64,000 bases of DNA from Eleusine coracana subsp. coracana (lineage: Eukaryota > Streptophyta > Magnoliopsida > Poales > Poaceae), in contig CM064431.1 in assembly GCA_032690845.1 (NCBI GenBank), positions 26,480,300 to 26,544,299 on the forward strand, in the 5' to 3' direction. Below, one piece after another: positions 47,796-59,541 of this stretch. Every line of letters begins with the position of its first letter. The stretch's first letter is position 1. The notes under the pieces were generated by a model. The model did no database searches. It had not been told where the DNA came from and saw nothing but the letters and a program-made list of their open reading frames with translations. The position numbers were made by a program, and so were the translations under genes.

Positions 47796-49940
47796 CTATC
47801 CTTTTTTGAGGGGTATTACTTTGACCTCTTGAATATTCTTTGGGTTCAGCCTGTACTTGATCTTGATCATTGAGCATTGCTCTCTCCTTGGCCAAAAATC
47901 AAACCTCTGCTGCTTCCCATTGATGAGGAAAGGGATTTCTTTGGCCCCAACATCAATGTGTGCATCTGCAGTGCTTAGAAACGGGCTCCCAAGAATGAGC
48001 GATGTTTCCTTCTCAACATCCATGTCGAGCACCACAAAATCCATAGGGATGAAGCAATCCCGGATTTTCGTCAGAACGTCTTCCACAATTCCCACAGAAT
48101 AGCAGACCGATGAATCGGCCAACTGAAGTTGCATCGGTGTAGGTGATAGAGCTGTATAGTTCAGCTTGTCAAAGACCGCCTTGGGCATCACACCAACGCT
48201 TGCATCAAGGTCGCATAGGTCTTGGTCAAATTTTTGCACCCTAATCGAGCAAGTGATGGTGGGGCACCCCAGATCTTTCTTCTTTTCAGGAAGCCAGTTG
48301 AGTATAGCTGCGCTACACTCTTCCATCAACTTCACAACTTCTGTGGTGGGCATCGGATGCTTGTTGCTGAGGATGTCCTTGAGGTACCGGGCATAAGTTG
48401 GTACTTGCATCGCATCCAATAAGGGCACGTTGATGTGGATCTTCTGGATAACTTCAACAAAGTGGGCAAATTGCTCATCTACAGTCAGCTTCCTGTTGGG
48501 ATGGGGAAACGACATAGGGGTGGTGTCGAAAAACTCATGCGGAGCCACCTTCCCATCGTGTACTACTTCATCCTTGTTAGAGGGTTTTTCTTCTTCCTTT
48601 TCCTTCCCTATAGTGTAAGGATATGGCGGGTCCCGAGTGGTCTTACCCCCTCTCATGGTCACCGCATTAATATTTCCAACGGGAGACTCGGGTTGCCCCA
48701 GAATCTTCCCCGACTCTAAGGGAGGAACAGCAGCAGCTAGCTGGGCAAGCTTGGTTTCTAGCATTTTATTAAAGCTAAGCTGATTTTTAAAGGAAAAAGC
48801 AAGACCTTCTAACTTAGCATTAACACTTTCTAAAGTCTTATCATTGGTGGCAAGCTTTTTAGTAAAGGTTTCATTGATTTTAGCCTGGCCTAAGACAAGA
48901 TCTTTAAAGGAGGATTGATTATTGAAAGAGTTAAAGTTGTTACCTCCTTGATAATACGGGCGTGGTTGATTCCACCTGTTGCCTCCTTGTGGACAATAGC
49001 CGTTGTTGTTGTTGTTCATGTACAACACATCCTCACGAGTCTCAGGGCAGTCATTGCCTGAGTGACCCATGTTGCCACAGACCTCGCACGTCTTGCGAGT
49101 ATCTAAGGCATTGACAGTGCGGATTTCATACCCTTTGGCTTGTCCGTCCATCTTCTTCATGCGGAGGTCCATTTTAGCGGCTAGCATGTCCACCTCCTTA
49201 ACGGTGTGCATGCCCCGCTGGCGCGACTGAAGACGATCTTCACTCCATCCTTGATTGGAAACCATCTTCTCAATAAGTTCTTTAGTCTTATCAACGGTCA
49301 GTGAGAAGAAGGCTCCTCCCGCAGTAGCATCAATATGATCACGAGCCGACGGAGTCAGCCCGTTATAAAAGTTTTGAATGATAAGCCATTCATCCATCCC
49401 GTGAAGAGGATAGGCAGCAATGTACTCTTGTAGCCTCTCTCAAGCCTCGGAGATTGACTCCTTGGACTCCTGCAGGAAGCTTGAAATTCTTCCACGAAGG
49501 GCGTTGGTTTTGCCCAACGGAAACAATTTGGCAAGGAATACGGCTGAACACTTTTCTCAGGTACCCACAACATCCTTGTTCGTGTAGAACCACTGTTTTG
49601 CCCTTCCCAGAAGGGAGAACGGAAACAGACAAGGGTGAATGGCATCTTGAGAGACGTCCTTCATCATGAAGGTGCTGCAAATCTCCAGAAATTGTTGCAA
49701 ATGGGCGTTGGCGTCCTCATTGGCCTTCCCACAGAATAGGCTGGCCTGCACCATGGTAATGAGACCCGTCTTGATCTCAAAATTCAAATCCCCCGTGATG
49801 TTGGGTGCAACAGGAATGTTGGATGCCGAGGGAGCGGAGAAATAACAGACTTTTCTAGGCCATGACCTTGAAGCTTGATGGTGCGGATATGACTGGCTCA
49901 GTTGTAGACATGAATTTTTAAGGAGGGACGAGACGTGCAC
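47796..49940 (-). pseudogene. Athila-like gag-protease of second element
   Basis: One minus-strand frame interrupted by two TGA codons (49557-49559 and 49440-49442), both at positions expected to be Trp, consistent with TGG-to-TGA changes. Gag: NEDANAHLQQFLEICSTF, CLFPFSLLGRAKQWF, YNGLTPSARDHIDATAGG. Zinc knuckle CEVCGNMGHSGNDC. A polar linker includes PYYQGGNNFNSFNNQSS. Protease: VPTYARYLKDIL, active-site region DLDASVGVMPKAVFD, and DFVVLDMDVEKETSLILGSPFL. The active site normally reads DLGAS; here Gly has become Asp, so the protease should be dead. Ends at 47796 without RT. Confidence 0.87.
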
Positions 49941-50121
49941 ATAACATTCTCAAGAGTTGTTCAAGATCTTTAATATAATTTTCAGGCAAGATGAAGCCGG
50001 TCATGCATTACCCTGTTTTCACACAAAAGGAGAAAACAAATAAGTTTAGCCTGTTTGGGCAAATGCCAAATAATCTCATATGCAAGTATAGAATATAGGT
50101 AATTCTATTGATCAATTGCCT

Positions 50122-50139
50122 TCCCCATCAATGGTGCCA
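50122..50139 (-). promoter_or_regulatory. Primer-binding site, degenerate tRNA-Asp type
   Basis: Minus-strand TGGCACCATTGATGGGGA matches the tRNA-Asp-type site TGGCGCCGTTGCCGGGGA at 14 of 18 positions; three of the four differences are G-to-A or C-to-T. Confidence 0.7.
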
Positions 50140-50265
50140 TAAATGCTTGTTGACATTTTTTAACATCGTCACTAAGTTTCCTTAGCAACGAAGCCAAAAA
50201 TGTTTATTGGTAATCTTTAACGAATGCATAGAGTTTGCAAGCGCACGGAGAATACCGTTGTAGCA

Positions 50266-50270
50266 TTTCA
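50266..50270. repeat. Target-site duplication TTTCA
   Basis: Perfect match to 58083-58087, flanking CRM-like copy 2. Confidence 0.95.
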
Positions 50271-51194
50271 TGATGAGGACATCACTCCTATGGATACACA
50301 CAACACTCCTCCAAATCTGGACTTGCAAGGTCCAATGACTAGAGCTCGTGCACGACAACTAAATTTAGAGGTGGGCTCGTTCCTACGTTCTTTGCTATAT
50401 GTTACTTTTGAGAATGGTTTGCTACCTAATGATTATTTTATGATTAGAAACCATGGAGAGGACCAGGAGATGATGGGAGAAGGATTTGGAAACGTGGAGG
50501 GCCAGCAAGGGCTTGGAAGCCAAAGTGGAGGCCCAATCAAAACCGACTTCGAGTCTGTTTCGGGGCCCAGGACCAGTCTGTACTAAAACGGTCGCCTAGG
50601 ACGCATACGGACTCGGATTTGGACGTTCTACATATGCACGGAAAGATAAGGAGAAGACCTTTCCAATGCCGCCGGCCTCATGTCAAAATTCATCCGGAGT
50701 CATCGGGAATCGTCAAAACAAGAGAGAGTCCAGAATCTGTGTCGGTGCTGCGTCGCTTATTTTTTGTCTTTGGGCCTTGTATCTAGTTGAACCCAATTCG
50801 GGGCGCGTCCAGAGGGTATTGCACGACCCTAGGGTCTTTATATATAGCCACCGCCACACCATTAGGGTTCGGGTTTTGCTTAGATCAATTCTGTTCATAA
50901 ACAGTTTCGCCGTTCATCGGTTTGTGAGACCCCAACTTCGAGAGTTTAATCATACATCTGCAATTGTGTTGCATTCTTCGTTGTTCTTGCTTGTGTTCTT
51001 GATTCGCAGGCAGGGATTAGCCTTCTCGGCGAGGTCAATCGTCTTTTGGACGGTTGATAACCAGAGGAGACGTCGTGCTGCGATTGCGGGGTTTAGAACG
51101 TGCTGTTCTGAAGCCGGATCGATTTGTGTGTCGTCTCCGACCAAATCAACTTACCAAGAACCTTTCGGAAGATCGGGAACCCTTGTCCACATCA
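50271..51194 (+). repeat. 5' LTR of CRM-like copy 2
   Basis: TGATG...CATCA. TATA-like TTTATATATA at 50837-50846. The first 316 bp contain the open frame that forms the pol tail when present in the 3' LTR. Confidence 0.95.
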
Positions 51195-51196
51195 AG

Positions 51197-51209
51197 TGGT
51201 AATCAGAGC
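51197..51209 (+). promoter_or_regulatory. Primer-binding site, initiator Met tRNA type (CRM copy 2)
   Basis: TGGTAATCAGAGC starts 3 bp after the LTR. It is the usual TGGTATCAGAGC with one extra A. Confidence 0.8.
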
Positions 51210-52429
51210 TTCAGGTGCACCGTCAGGTTCATGCTACCCTTTAGTTTTGTTTTCGTGTTCTTCCTATCGTCGACTGAAAATACCAAAAAAATTTTTTTCC
51301 CCGCCCATAACCACGTGTTTAGCCTTTGCATATTTCAATTTCAGAGTCCGTAGTGTTGAGTTTGTGCCCTAGTTCTTGTTTAGTCGCTGGTTTAGTTTGT
51401 GTTTTTGTCGTCAGTAGTGTTTCCCTTGCAACCCTAGCCGCCATCCCCCTCACCATCCTCGGTTTTGTCGGCTTTGTGTGCTAGGGTTGATTGATCAACA
51501 CGCCCACCCTAGTCCCACCCTAAACCTACCCTCACCACCTCGGACCAATTTTCACAAATTCCACTTTCTGCTGCATCCACCTCGCTAAAAAAAAAATCCC
51601 TACCCGACCCCAAGCCCGACTCGGATTTCACTGAAACCACCGGGTTCTTCAAAACCGATTCCGACACCCCTTCGGTAAAACAGCCATAACTTTTCGCTCG
51701 GTTGTCCGTTTTGGCTGAAATTTTTACAGGAGATTCTAGACGAAAAGTTGAGCATACCCACACTCGGCTACACGTTGTGTGCCCTCATTGAAAAATTCAA
51801 AAAAAATCGGGAAGATAAAGAAAAAATTCATTCAAGTTGAAACCCGACGTTTTCTGAAACTTCAAGATTTTTTGTAGGCCACGTCCTAGCTTGGTTTGAG
51901 CTGAAATTTTTTGTGGTTTCTCCCTGTTTGCTAGTCAGTTGGAAAAAAATATCAAAAAAATAAAATCAAAAAAAAAAGAAATTTAGGATTCCTACTAGTG
52001 CTCCATCTAGCCCCCTGAAATTTCTGAGTTTGGCTGTTTTACACTAAGCCCCCTGTTATCGGCTGTGTCCCTTTGTCTCCTTGTTTCTTCTTTGCTATCA
52101 CTACTGTTCTAGGACATAGTTAGACCAGCAACTAGGGACAAGTTACTTGGGCACTTATTCAGCTTTACTATCTGTTTTTGATTTGTGTGCCACTCATATA
52201 TACATATTTGGCCTTCCTAGCTCTACATACTTCTTCTGGACAGCACATAGGTTATTTGGTAACCCTTGCAATCGTGGAACACTTCTCCCTGGTATCCTTC
52301 GCTTTGTTGTTTTCAGAACTTTGTAAGAGCTTTGCAAGAAGCTTACTTTTGCTGTGTTAAGAGGCACCACTGCTTAGTAGTTTTGTAGGGATAACCTTCA
52401 CTTTTTTGTTTCCTGTTTTGGTGTTTCTG
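51210..52429 (+). other. Leader of CRM-like copy 2 (non-coding)
   Basis: Colinear with 9295-10496. No supported ORF. The (AT)n run of copy 1 is nearly absent here. Confidence 0.75.
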
Positions 52430-52663
52430 ATGTCAGGAAGCGACGGGGAGGGTGCTTCACCCTCAAAATTGGATGAGTGCGTGAGCCAAAATCAGTTACA
52501 GAAGGCTTTGCAGGCGGTTCAGAGTGATTTGGCAGAGACGATCACCAGGGCCGTCACCGACGCCGTCACCAAGCTTCACCTGGGAGAAAGCATTGAGCGG
52601 TTGGATAAGAGAGTCTCTAAGTTAACCGATCAGGTTGTCGAATTGGAGACCGCTCACAAGACC

Positions 52664-52697
<34 letters not shown>

Positions 52698-54055
52698 CCA
52701 ACACCAACAACAACACCAACAACGACGTTGAAGGCGATCATGATGAAGCAACGGTGTATAAGGCTGATGGCACCGTCGATAGGTCAGCTACAAGGACCGC
52801 AAGGTTACGACGCCGTTTGCAATGTAACCCTCAAGGTATGGGTGGTTTCCACAACCACACCCGTCGCACACAAGGTAACTATGCTCCAGATGATCCGTAT
52901 GCTAAAATTAAGTTTTCAATTCCTTCGTTTTCGGGTCAATACGATGGTGATGCTTACCTTGATTGGGAAATGACGGTAGAACAAAAATTTAATGCCCACC
53001 TTGTTCCTGAACAACATAGAGTTAGACAAGCCACTAGTGAGTTTAAGGACTTTGCTATTGTTTGGTGGAGTGGTCTAGCTGCTGAAACCGATTTGCCTAC
53101 TACTTGGGAAGAACTTAAGGTAGAAATGCGTGATCGTTTTGTTCCTCCTTCTTTTTATAGAGAAATTCGTAATAAACTGCATCGTTTAGATCAAGGAGAT
53201 AAAACTGTTCAGGAGTATTTTAGTGAGCTTTAGAAGGGTTTGATTCGTTGTGCTGTGGTTGAAAAAGTAGAGGATCAGATTTGCCGCTTTTATTCTGGTT
53301 TGAGAAAAGAAATTCAGGACATCCTTGATTATAAAGAATTTTATACCCTCAACCAGTGTTTCCAGTATGCTATGCTTGCAGAGAAAGAATCACAGGGACT
53401 TTTCCAGGCTTTTGAGGAGTACAGCAAGTCCAGGAATTTCTACCCACCACGGCCGACGGGGACTTCGGGGCTGCCCAAGCCATCTTTCCGGCCGCCCCCA
53501 CCAGCTAGTGTTGTTTCTGCAGCACCAAGATCAGCCCCTGCCCCTTCTACGCGCTCAGGTAAAAATTCTGTACAGGTACCGGCTAGTAGTGCCTCCTCTG
53601 TTGCTTCGACGGGACGCACTACAGGGATTCAGTGCCACCGCTGCCATGGTCTTGGCCATGTGCAGAAAGATTGCCCAAGTAGGCGGGCATATGTGTTGAC
53701 AGATGATGGCGGTTACATGAGCGCCTCCGATGTGGAGGATGAGGAGGAGGATGTCGCTGCCACCAGCGGTGACCTCGTCCTTGGAGGCGGAGATACCACG
53801 GGATATATGAATATTATTGTGCAGCGTGTGCTTAGCACACAAGTCCAGCAGCCCGAGATGATGCAGCGACATAACTTGTTCCAGATTTTCTTCGTCATCA
53901 AGAACCGTCTTGCACGTGTCATCATTGATGGAGGAAGCTGCAACAATTTGGTGAGTTCTGATGTGGTTAAGAAGCTTGATTTGACCACACGCCCACATCC
54001 ACATCCATACTACATTCAGTGGTTAAATGACTCTGGAAAAGCTAAGGTAACATAA
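52430..54055 (+). pseudogene. CRM-like gag and protease N-half, copy 2
   Basis: Start MSGSDGEGASPSKLDE at 52430. Same domains as copy 1, with a longer AAC-repeat-coded Asn/Thr run (about 52662-52728). The gag core is complete (FKDFAIVWWSGLAAETDLPTTWEEL). Zinc knuckle CHRCHGLGHVQKDC at about 53634. Protease VIIDGGSCNNLV at about 53920. Breaks: TAG at 53231-53233 (CAG in copy 1) and the TAA at 54053-54055, which is at the homologous codon in copy 1. Confidence 0.9.
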
Positions 54056-57000
54056 ACTTGCAGAGTTCCTTTTTCCATTGGTTCCTATGTGGATTCTGTT
54101 GATTGTGATGTTGTACCCATGCAAGCTTGTTCACTTTTATTGGGTAGACCTTGAGAATTTGATAATGATGCTGTACACCATGGTAAAAGTAATAAGTACA
54201 CTTTTATGCATAAAGGAACTAAAATTACTTTGTTACCAATGACCCCTGCTGAAATTGTACAAGCTGATTTAGAACGAGCTGCTAGTTTGAAAAATAAACG
54301 CCCTGAAATTCAGCAACCTGTTAATTCTGCTTCTACACCAAGTAATGTTAATGATTCTTCATGTTCTAAGGGTGCTGCAATTAAATTACAAGGTCGTTCA
54401 TGTCTTGCCACAAAATTTGAGCTTGCTGAAATTTCTACTGATGATATTTGCTATGCTTTGATATGCAAACAAGCTTTATTTTTGCTTGGTGACATTGCTT
54501 CTAGTGCTTTGCCTCCTGCTGTCACTAACCTTTTGCAGGAGTATGAGGATGTTTTCCCAGCTGAGATACCCCCGGGATTGCCACCTTTGAGAGGGATTGA
54601 GCATCAAATTGATTTGATTCCTGGTGCTACTTTACCAAACCGTGCTGCTTATAGGACCAACCCTGAGGAGACTAAGGAGATACAACGACAAGTCCAAGAC
54701 CTTTTGGATCGTGGGTATGTTCGTCAATCACTTAGTCCTTGTGCTGTTCCTGTACTTTTGGTTCCTAAGAAAGATGGTTCTTGGCGTATGTGTGTAGATT
54801 GTAGAGCCATTAATAACATTACTATTAGGTATCGTCATCCTATTCCTAGGCTAGACGACATGCTTGATGAGTTATGTGGTGCTATAATTTTTACTAAAAT
54901 TGATTTGCGTAGTGGATACCATCAAATTAGAATGAAACTTGGAGATGAATGGAAAACAGCTTTCAAAACCAAATTCGGGTTGTATGAGTGGTTAGTAATG
55001 CCTTTTGGGTTAACTGATGCACCCAGTACTTTCATGCGTTTGATGAATGAGGTTTTAAGACCTTTTATTGGCAAATTTGTGGTTGTTTACTTTGATGATA
55101 TCTTGATTTATAGCAAATCCACGGATGATCATATGATTCATTTGCGTGCTGTTTTTGATGCTTTGCGAGTTGCACGTTTATTTGGTAACCTTGAGAAGTG
55201 CACCTTTTGCACGGATCGAGTCTCTTTTCTTGGCTATGTTGTGACTCCACAGGGAATTGAGGTGGATGAGGCGAAGATTGAAGCCATAAAGAGCTGGCCT
55301 GTACCAAAACTATCACACAGGTGAGGAGTTTTCTTGGTCTTGCAGGTTTCTACCGCCGCTTTGTCAAAGATTTCAGCACCATTGCTGCACCATTGCATGA
55401 GTTGACAAAGAAGGGCGTTGACTTCCATTTTGGTAAGGTACATCATGAGTCTTTTGATGCTTTGAAGGACAAACTTACACATGCACCATTGCTGCAATTA
55501 CCCAATTTTGATAAGACTTTTGAGCTTGAATGTGATGCTAGTGGTATAGGCATTGGTGGTGTTCTGATGCAAGATGGTAAACCTGTTGCATACTTTAGTG
55601 AGAAAATTACTGGGCCTGTTTTGAATTATTCCACGTATGATAAGGAACTATATGCACTTGTACGTTCTTTAGAAACGTGGCGTCATTATTTGTTGCCCAA
55701 AGAATTTGTTATTCATTCTGATCATGAATCACTTAAGTATATTCGTTCTCAAGGCAATTTGAACCGTAGACATGCTAAATGGGTTGAGTTTATTGAGTCT
55801 TTTCCTTATATTATTAAACATAAGAAAGGGAAGGATAATGTGATTGCTGATGCTTTATCGAGGCGATATACTTTGTTGTCTCAACTTGATTGTAGAATTT
55901 TTGGACTTGAGGCAATTAAAGAACAATATGTTGCTGATGTCGATTTTAAAGATGTATTGCTGCACTGTAAAGAAGGTCGTGCTTGGCACAAATTTGTGTT
56001 GAATGATGGATTCTTGTTTAGAGCTAACCGCCTATGCATTCCAGTTGGTTCCGTTCGTCTTTTGTTGTTGCAGGAGGCGCATGGAGGTGGATTGATGGGT
56101 CATTTTGGTGCTAAGAAGACAGAGGATATTTTGGCCACACACTTCTTTTGACCAAGGATGAGGAAAGATGTTGAGCGTTTTGTTGCTCGCTGCACTACAT
56201 GTCAAAAAGCTAAGTCTCGATTGAATCCACATGGTTTATACATGCCACTTCCTGTTCCTTCTATTCCTTGGGCGGATATTTCTATGGACTTTATTTTAGG
56301 ACTGCCTAGGACTAAGAGGGGGAGCGATAGCATTTTTGTTGTCGTGGATCGTTTTTCCAAGATGGCACACTTTATATCATGTCATAAAACTGATGATGCT
56401 AGTTATATTGCTGATCTTTTTTTCAAAGAAATTGTACGTTTGCATGGTATGCCTTCTACTATTGTTTCAGATCGTGATGCAAAATTCTTGAGTCATTTTT
56501 GGCGCACGCTTTGGAATAAGTTGGGTACAAAGTTGTTATTTTCTACAACTTGTCATCCACAAACTGATGGACAAACTGAGGTTGTGAACCGCACCTTGGG
56601 TACTATGTTGCAAGCTGTTTTGAAGAAAAATTTGAAGCAATGGGAAGAATTCTTACCTCATGTTGAGTTTGCTTATAATCGGGCAACACATTCTACTACC
56701 AAGGTAAGTCCATTCAAGGTAGTGTATGGTTTTGATCCCCGTACTCCACTTGATATACTTCCTCTACCTATTAATGAGAGAGTTCATATTGATGCTAAGG
56801 AGCGTGCTGAATTTATTTTACAAATACATGAGACCACTAGACTTAGCATTGAAAAGATGAATGAAAAGTATAAAATTGCTGGTAGTAAGGGAAGAAAGGA
56901 AGTAAAGCTTGATGTAGGAGATTTAGTGTGGTTACACTTAAGAAAGGATAGATTTCCAGAATTGAGAAAGTCTAAACTAATGCCTAGAGCTGATGGTCCA

Positions 57001-57474
57001 TTCAAAATAATAGAGAAGATTAATGATAATGCATACAAACTTGAGTTGCCTCCCGAGTTCGGGGTTAGTCCTATTTTTAACATTTCAGATTTGAAACCAT
57101 ACTTGGGAGAAGAGGATGAGCCTGAGTCGAGGACGACTCCACTTCATGAGGGGAAGGATGATGAGGACATCACTCCTATGGATACACACAACACTCCTCC
57201 AAATCTGGACTTGCAAGGTCCAATGACTAGAGCTCGTGCACGACAACTAAATTTAGAGGTGAGCTCGTTCCTACGTTCTTCGCTATATGTTACTTTTGAG
57301 AATGGTTTGCTACCTAATGATTATTTTATGATTAGAAACCATGGAGAGGACCAGGAGATGATGGGAGAAGGATTTGGAAACGTGGAGGGCCAGCAAGGGC
57401 TTGGAAGCCAAAGTGGAGGCCCAATCAAAACCGATTTCGAGTCTGTTTTGGGGCCCAGGACCAGTCTGTACTAA
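54056..57474 (+). pseudogene. CRM-like protease C-half, RT, RNase H, integrase and LTR-encoded tail, copy 2
   Basis: Continues in frame after the TAA. Breaks: TGA at 54152-54154 (TGG in copy 1), a one-base deletion in an A run near 55309 (4 A versus 5 A in copy 1), and TGA at 56149-56151 (TGG in copy 1). RT has PKKDGSWRMCVDCRAINN, YFDDILIYSKS and RVSFLGYVVTPQGIEVDEAK. RNase H has ELECDASGIGIGG. Integrase has the H2C2 finger, SDRDAKFLSHFW and HPQTDGQTEVVNRTL. The C-terminus passes the polypurine tract and runs to 57474 in the 3' LTR (GPMTRARARQLNLEVSSFL, DYFMIRNHGEDQ). None of the private breaks is shared with copy 1. Confidence 0.9.
57148..57158 (+). promoter_or_regulatory. Polypurine tract of CRM-like copy 2 (inside the pol frame)
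   Basis: GAGGGGAAGGA ends directly at the 3' LTR start (57159). Confidence 0.78.
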
Positions 57475-58082
57475 AAAGGTCACCTAGGACGCATACGGAC
57501 TCGGATTTGGACGTTCTACATATGCACAGAAAGATAAGGAGAAGACCTTTCCAATGCCGCCGGCCTCATGTCAAAATTCATCCGGAGTCATCGGGAATCG
57601 TCAAAACAATAGAGAGTCCAGAATCTGTATCGGTGCTGCGTCGCTTATTTTTTGTCTTTGGGCCTTGTATCTAGTTGAGCCCAATTCGGGGCGCGTCCAG
57701 AGGGTCTTGCACGACCCTAGGGTCTTTATATACAGCCACCACCGCACCATTAGGGTTCGGGTTTTGCTTAGATCAATTTTGTTCATAAACAGTTTCGCCG
57801 TTCATCGGTTTGTGAGACCCCAACTTCGAGAGTTTAATCATACATCTGCAATTGTGTTGCATTCTTCGTTGTTCTTGCTTGTGTTCTTGATTCGCAGGCA
57901 GGGATTAGCCTTCTCGGCGAGGTCAATCGTCTTTTGGACGGTTGATAACCAGAGGAGACGTCGTGCTGCGATTGCGGGGTTTAGAACGTGCTGTTCTGAA
58001 GCCGGATCGATTTGTGTGTCGCCTCCGACCAAATCAACTTACCAAGAACCTTTCGGAAGATCGGGAACCCTTGTCCACATTA
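57159..58082 (+). repeat. 3' LTR of CRM-like copy 2
   Basis: 924 bp, TATA-like TTTATATA at 57725-57732, end mutated to CATTA, then the TTTCA duplication. Confidence 0.95.
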
Positions 58083-59541
58083 TTTCACCTGGAAGTATTC
58101 AGGGTATCGTATTTGTTTTATCACAAATGAAGGCATCTGATTGTATAGTAATTACCATATTTCTAGACATTGCATATTGGTATGAGACAAAGTCTTCACA
58201 GGGGTAAGGATAAAGATAAACTTGATAGTGGACACACAAATAGCATACTCAAGTAAAATAAATATTAGTTTAGTGGAGAAGGACAAAGAAAGAGCTAAGT
58301 TTCTATGTTGCTTTTATATAGTTACATAGTCTAAATTATATTCAATTATACAGATACAAGACAATGCAAGACAATCAGATCATCACACCCTGGGCGTCCG
58401 ATTTTCCCCTGCATCCATAGTACGATTCCGGCCAAGAGCCTATTGCATAGCCGAACGTGGGGGGATTTCAAAGGACAGATAGGACTGTCACCACCTACTG
58501 CCTACCCCTAGCAATCCGTAGGCTACACGACAAATAATGCATTCTATTGATCTCAGCACCACACTTATATCTCTAAAACAATACTCCTAATCCCTTAAGC
58601 GATGTATCAGAAAAGGACTAATCATATTTAAGTGAACACTAAGCACATGGAAATGCTCTAAGTCACACATTAGTCATGCATCGTTATAACAACATAAGTA
58701 AGGACTACAGTAAGGGTTTATGTCTAACATGGTAATATAGTATGACTAAATTACTAACATGCAAGCATAATAACCACATACATGAATGAATCATATAATC
58801 AAACAAAAAACACATGACCCAAATATAACTATATAGAAAGACAAAATATATTAAATAGAATAAAGTCTTACAAAAGGAGAAAGATCCAAGAGCCATATCA
58901 CAACTCCAAGGAAGAGTTGGGAACTAAAGAAGACTCTATTCTAAGCCTGACTCCACTAAAACTAAAGAGAATCACAAAATGGTAAAGAGAGTAATGCTTC
59001 TTGGTGTGTGCTTTGGAGTGAGGCCTCTCCCTTCTATTTATATTGCCTAAAGTTGGTTCCTGGAGTCGGTAACCGCCGCCAAACATGCACAACCGCCATT
59101 GGGGAGCCATTAGGAGCCAACACGTGGTAGTCATGCACCAGGGGGGCCACTCCCTGTTCGGCCGAACACCCCTATTCGGCCGAACAGGGGGGAGTCCCCT
59201 CGGGTGCTGCCGCCTCTGGTGGCCTGCCACGTGGCTCCCACTACCCAGTGACACTATATGGTCGGTTGTTACGTCGGTTTGCTTCTGTAAGTGGGCTAGT
59301 TAATCTGTGGGAGTCCTAGTTGGCGAGCTCTGATTGATGGAGGTTGTGTTTCTTCGCCACATGGGTGTGTTTCCTCCTCTATTTCGTTATTTCTCCTGCA
59401 TGTTAGTGATTTTCCAAGCAATAGTGGATATTTATTAATTCTAACTAATATGCATGGTGGGAATGTTGAATCCTCTTTTATTTTGAATAATGTTGATGGC
59501 CAGAAATGGTTTTTAACGACCGTCAACACATAGCACATTAG

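Larger units (their letters stand above)
50271..58082 (+). mobile_element. CRM-like Ty3/gypsy element, copy 2
   Basis: LTRs 50271-51194 and 57159-58082, both 924 bp. Start TGATG; ends CATCA and a mutated CATTA. They differ at roughly 17 sites by my hand count (about 2%), mostly C/T and G/A, so it is younger than copy 1. Colinear with 8357-16067 over its full length and it retains the gag segment deleted there. Confidence 0.92.
42316..59528 (-). mobile_element. Second Athila-like element without RT/integrase, interrupted in its 5' LTR
   Basis: LTRs begin TGTTGAC and end CAACA, with a perfect CATAG duplication outside. The right LTR (50148-59528) is split by the CRM-like element 50271-58082. 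Minus orientation: degenerate tRNA-Asp primer-binding site at 50122-50139, gag-protease 49940-47796, ATHILA-type ORF about 46822-45579, 3' spacer. Same architecture as the element at 4105-21915, but LTR sequence and palindromes differ, so it is a different family. No RT, RNase H or integrase of its own. Without the insert it is about 9.4 kb. Confidence 0.92.
50148..59528 (-). repeat. 5' LTR of second Athila-like element, split by an insertion
   Basis: Two parts, 50148-50270 and 58088-59528, together about 1.56 kb once the inserted element and one TTTCA are removed. TGTTGAC start and GTCAACA end. The palindrome pair at 59155-59168 (perfect TGTTCGGCCGAACA) and 59173-59186 is better preserved than in the other LTR. 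Confidence 0.93.
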
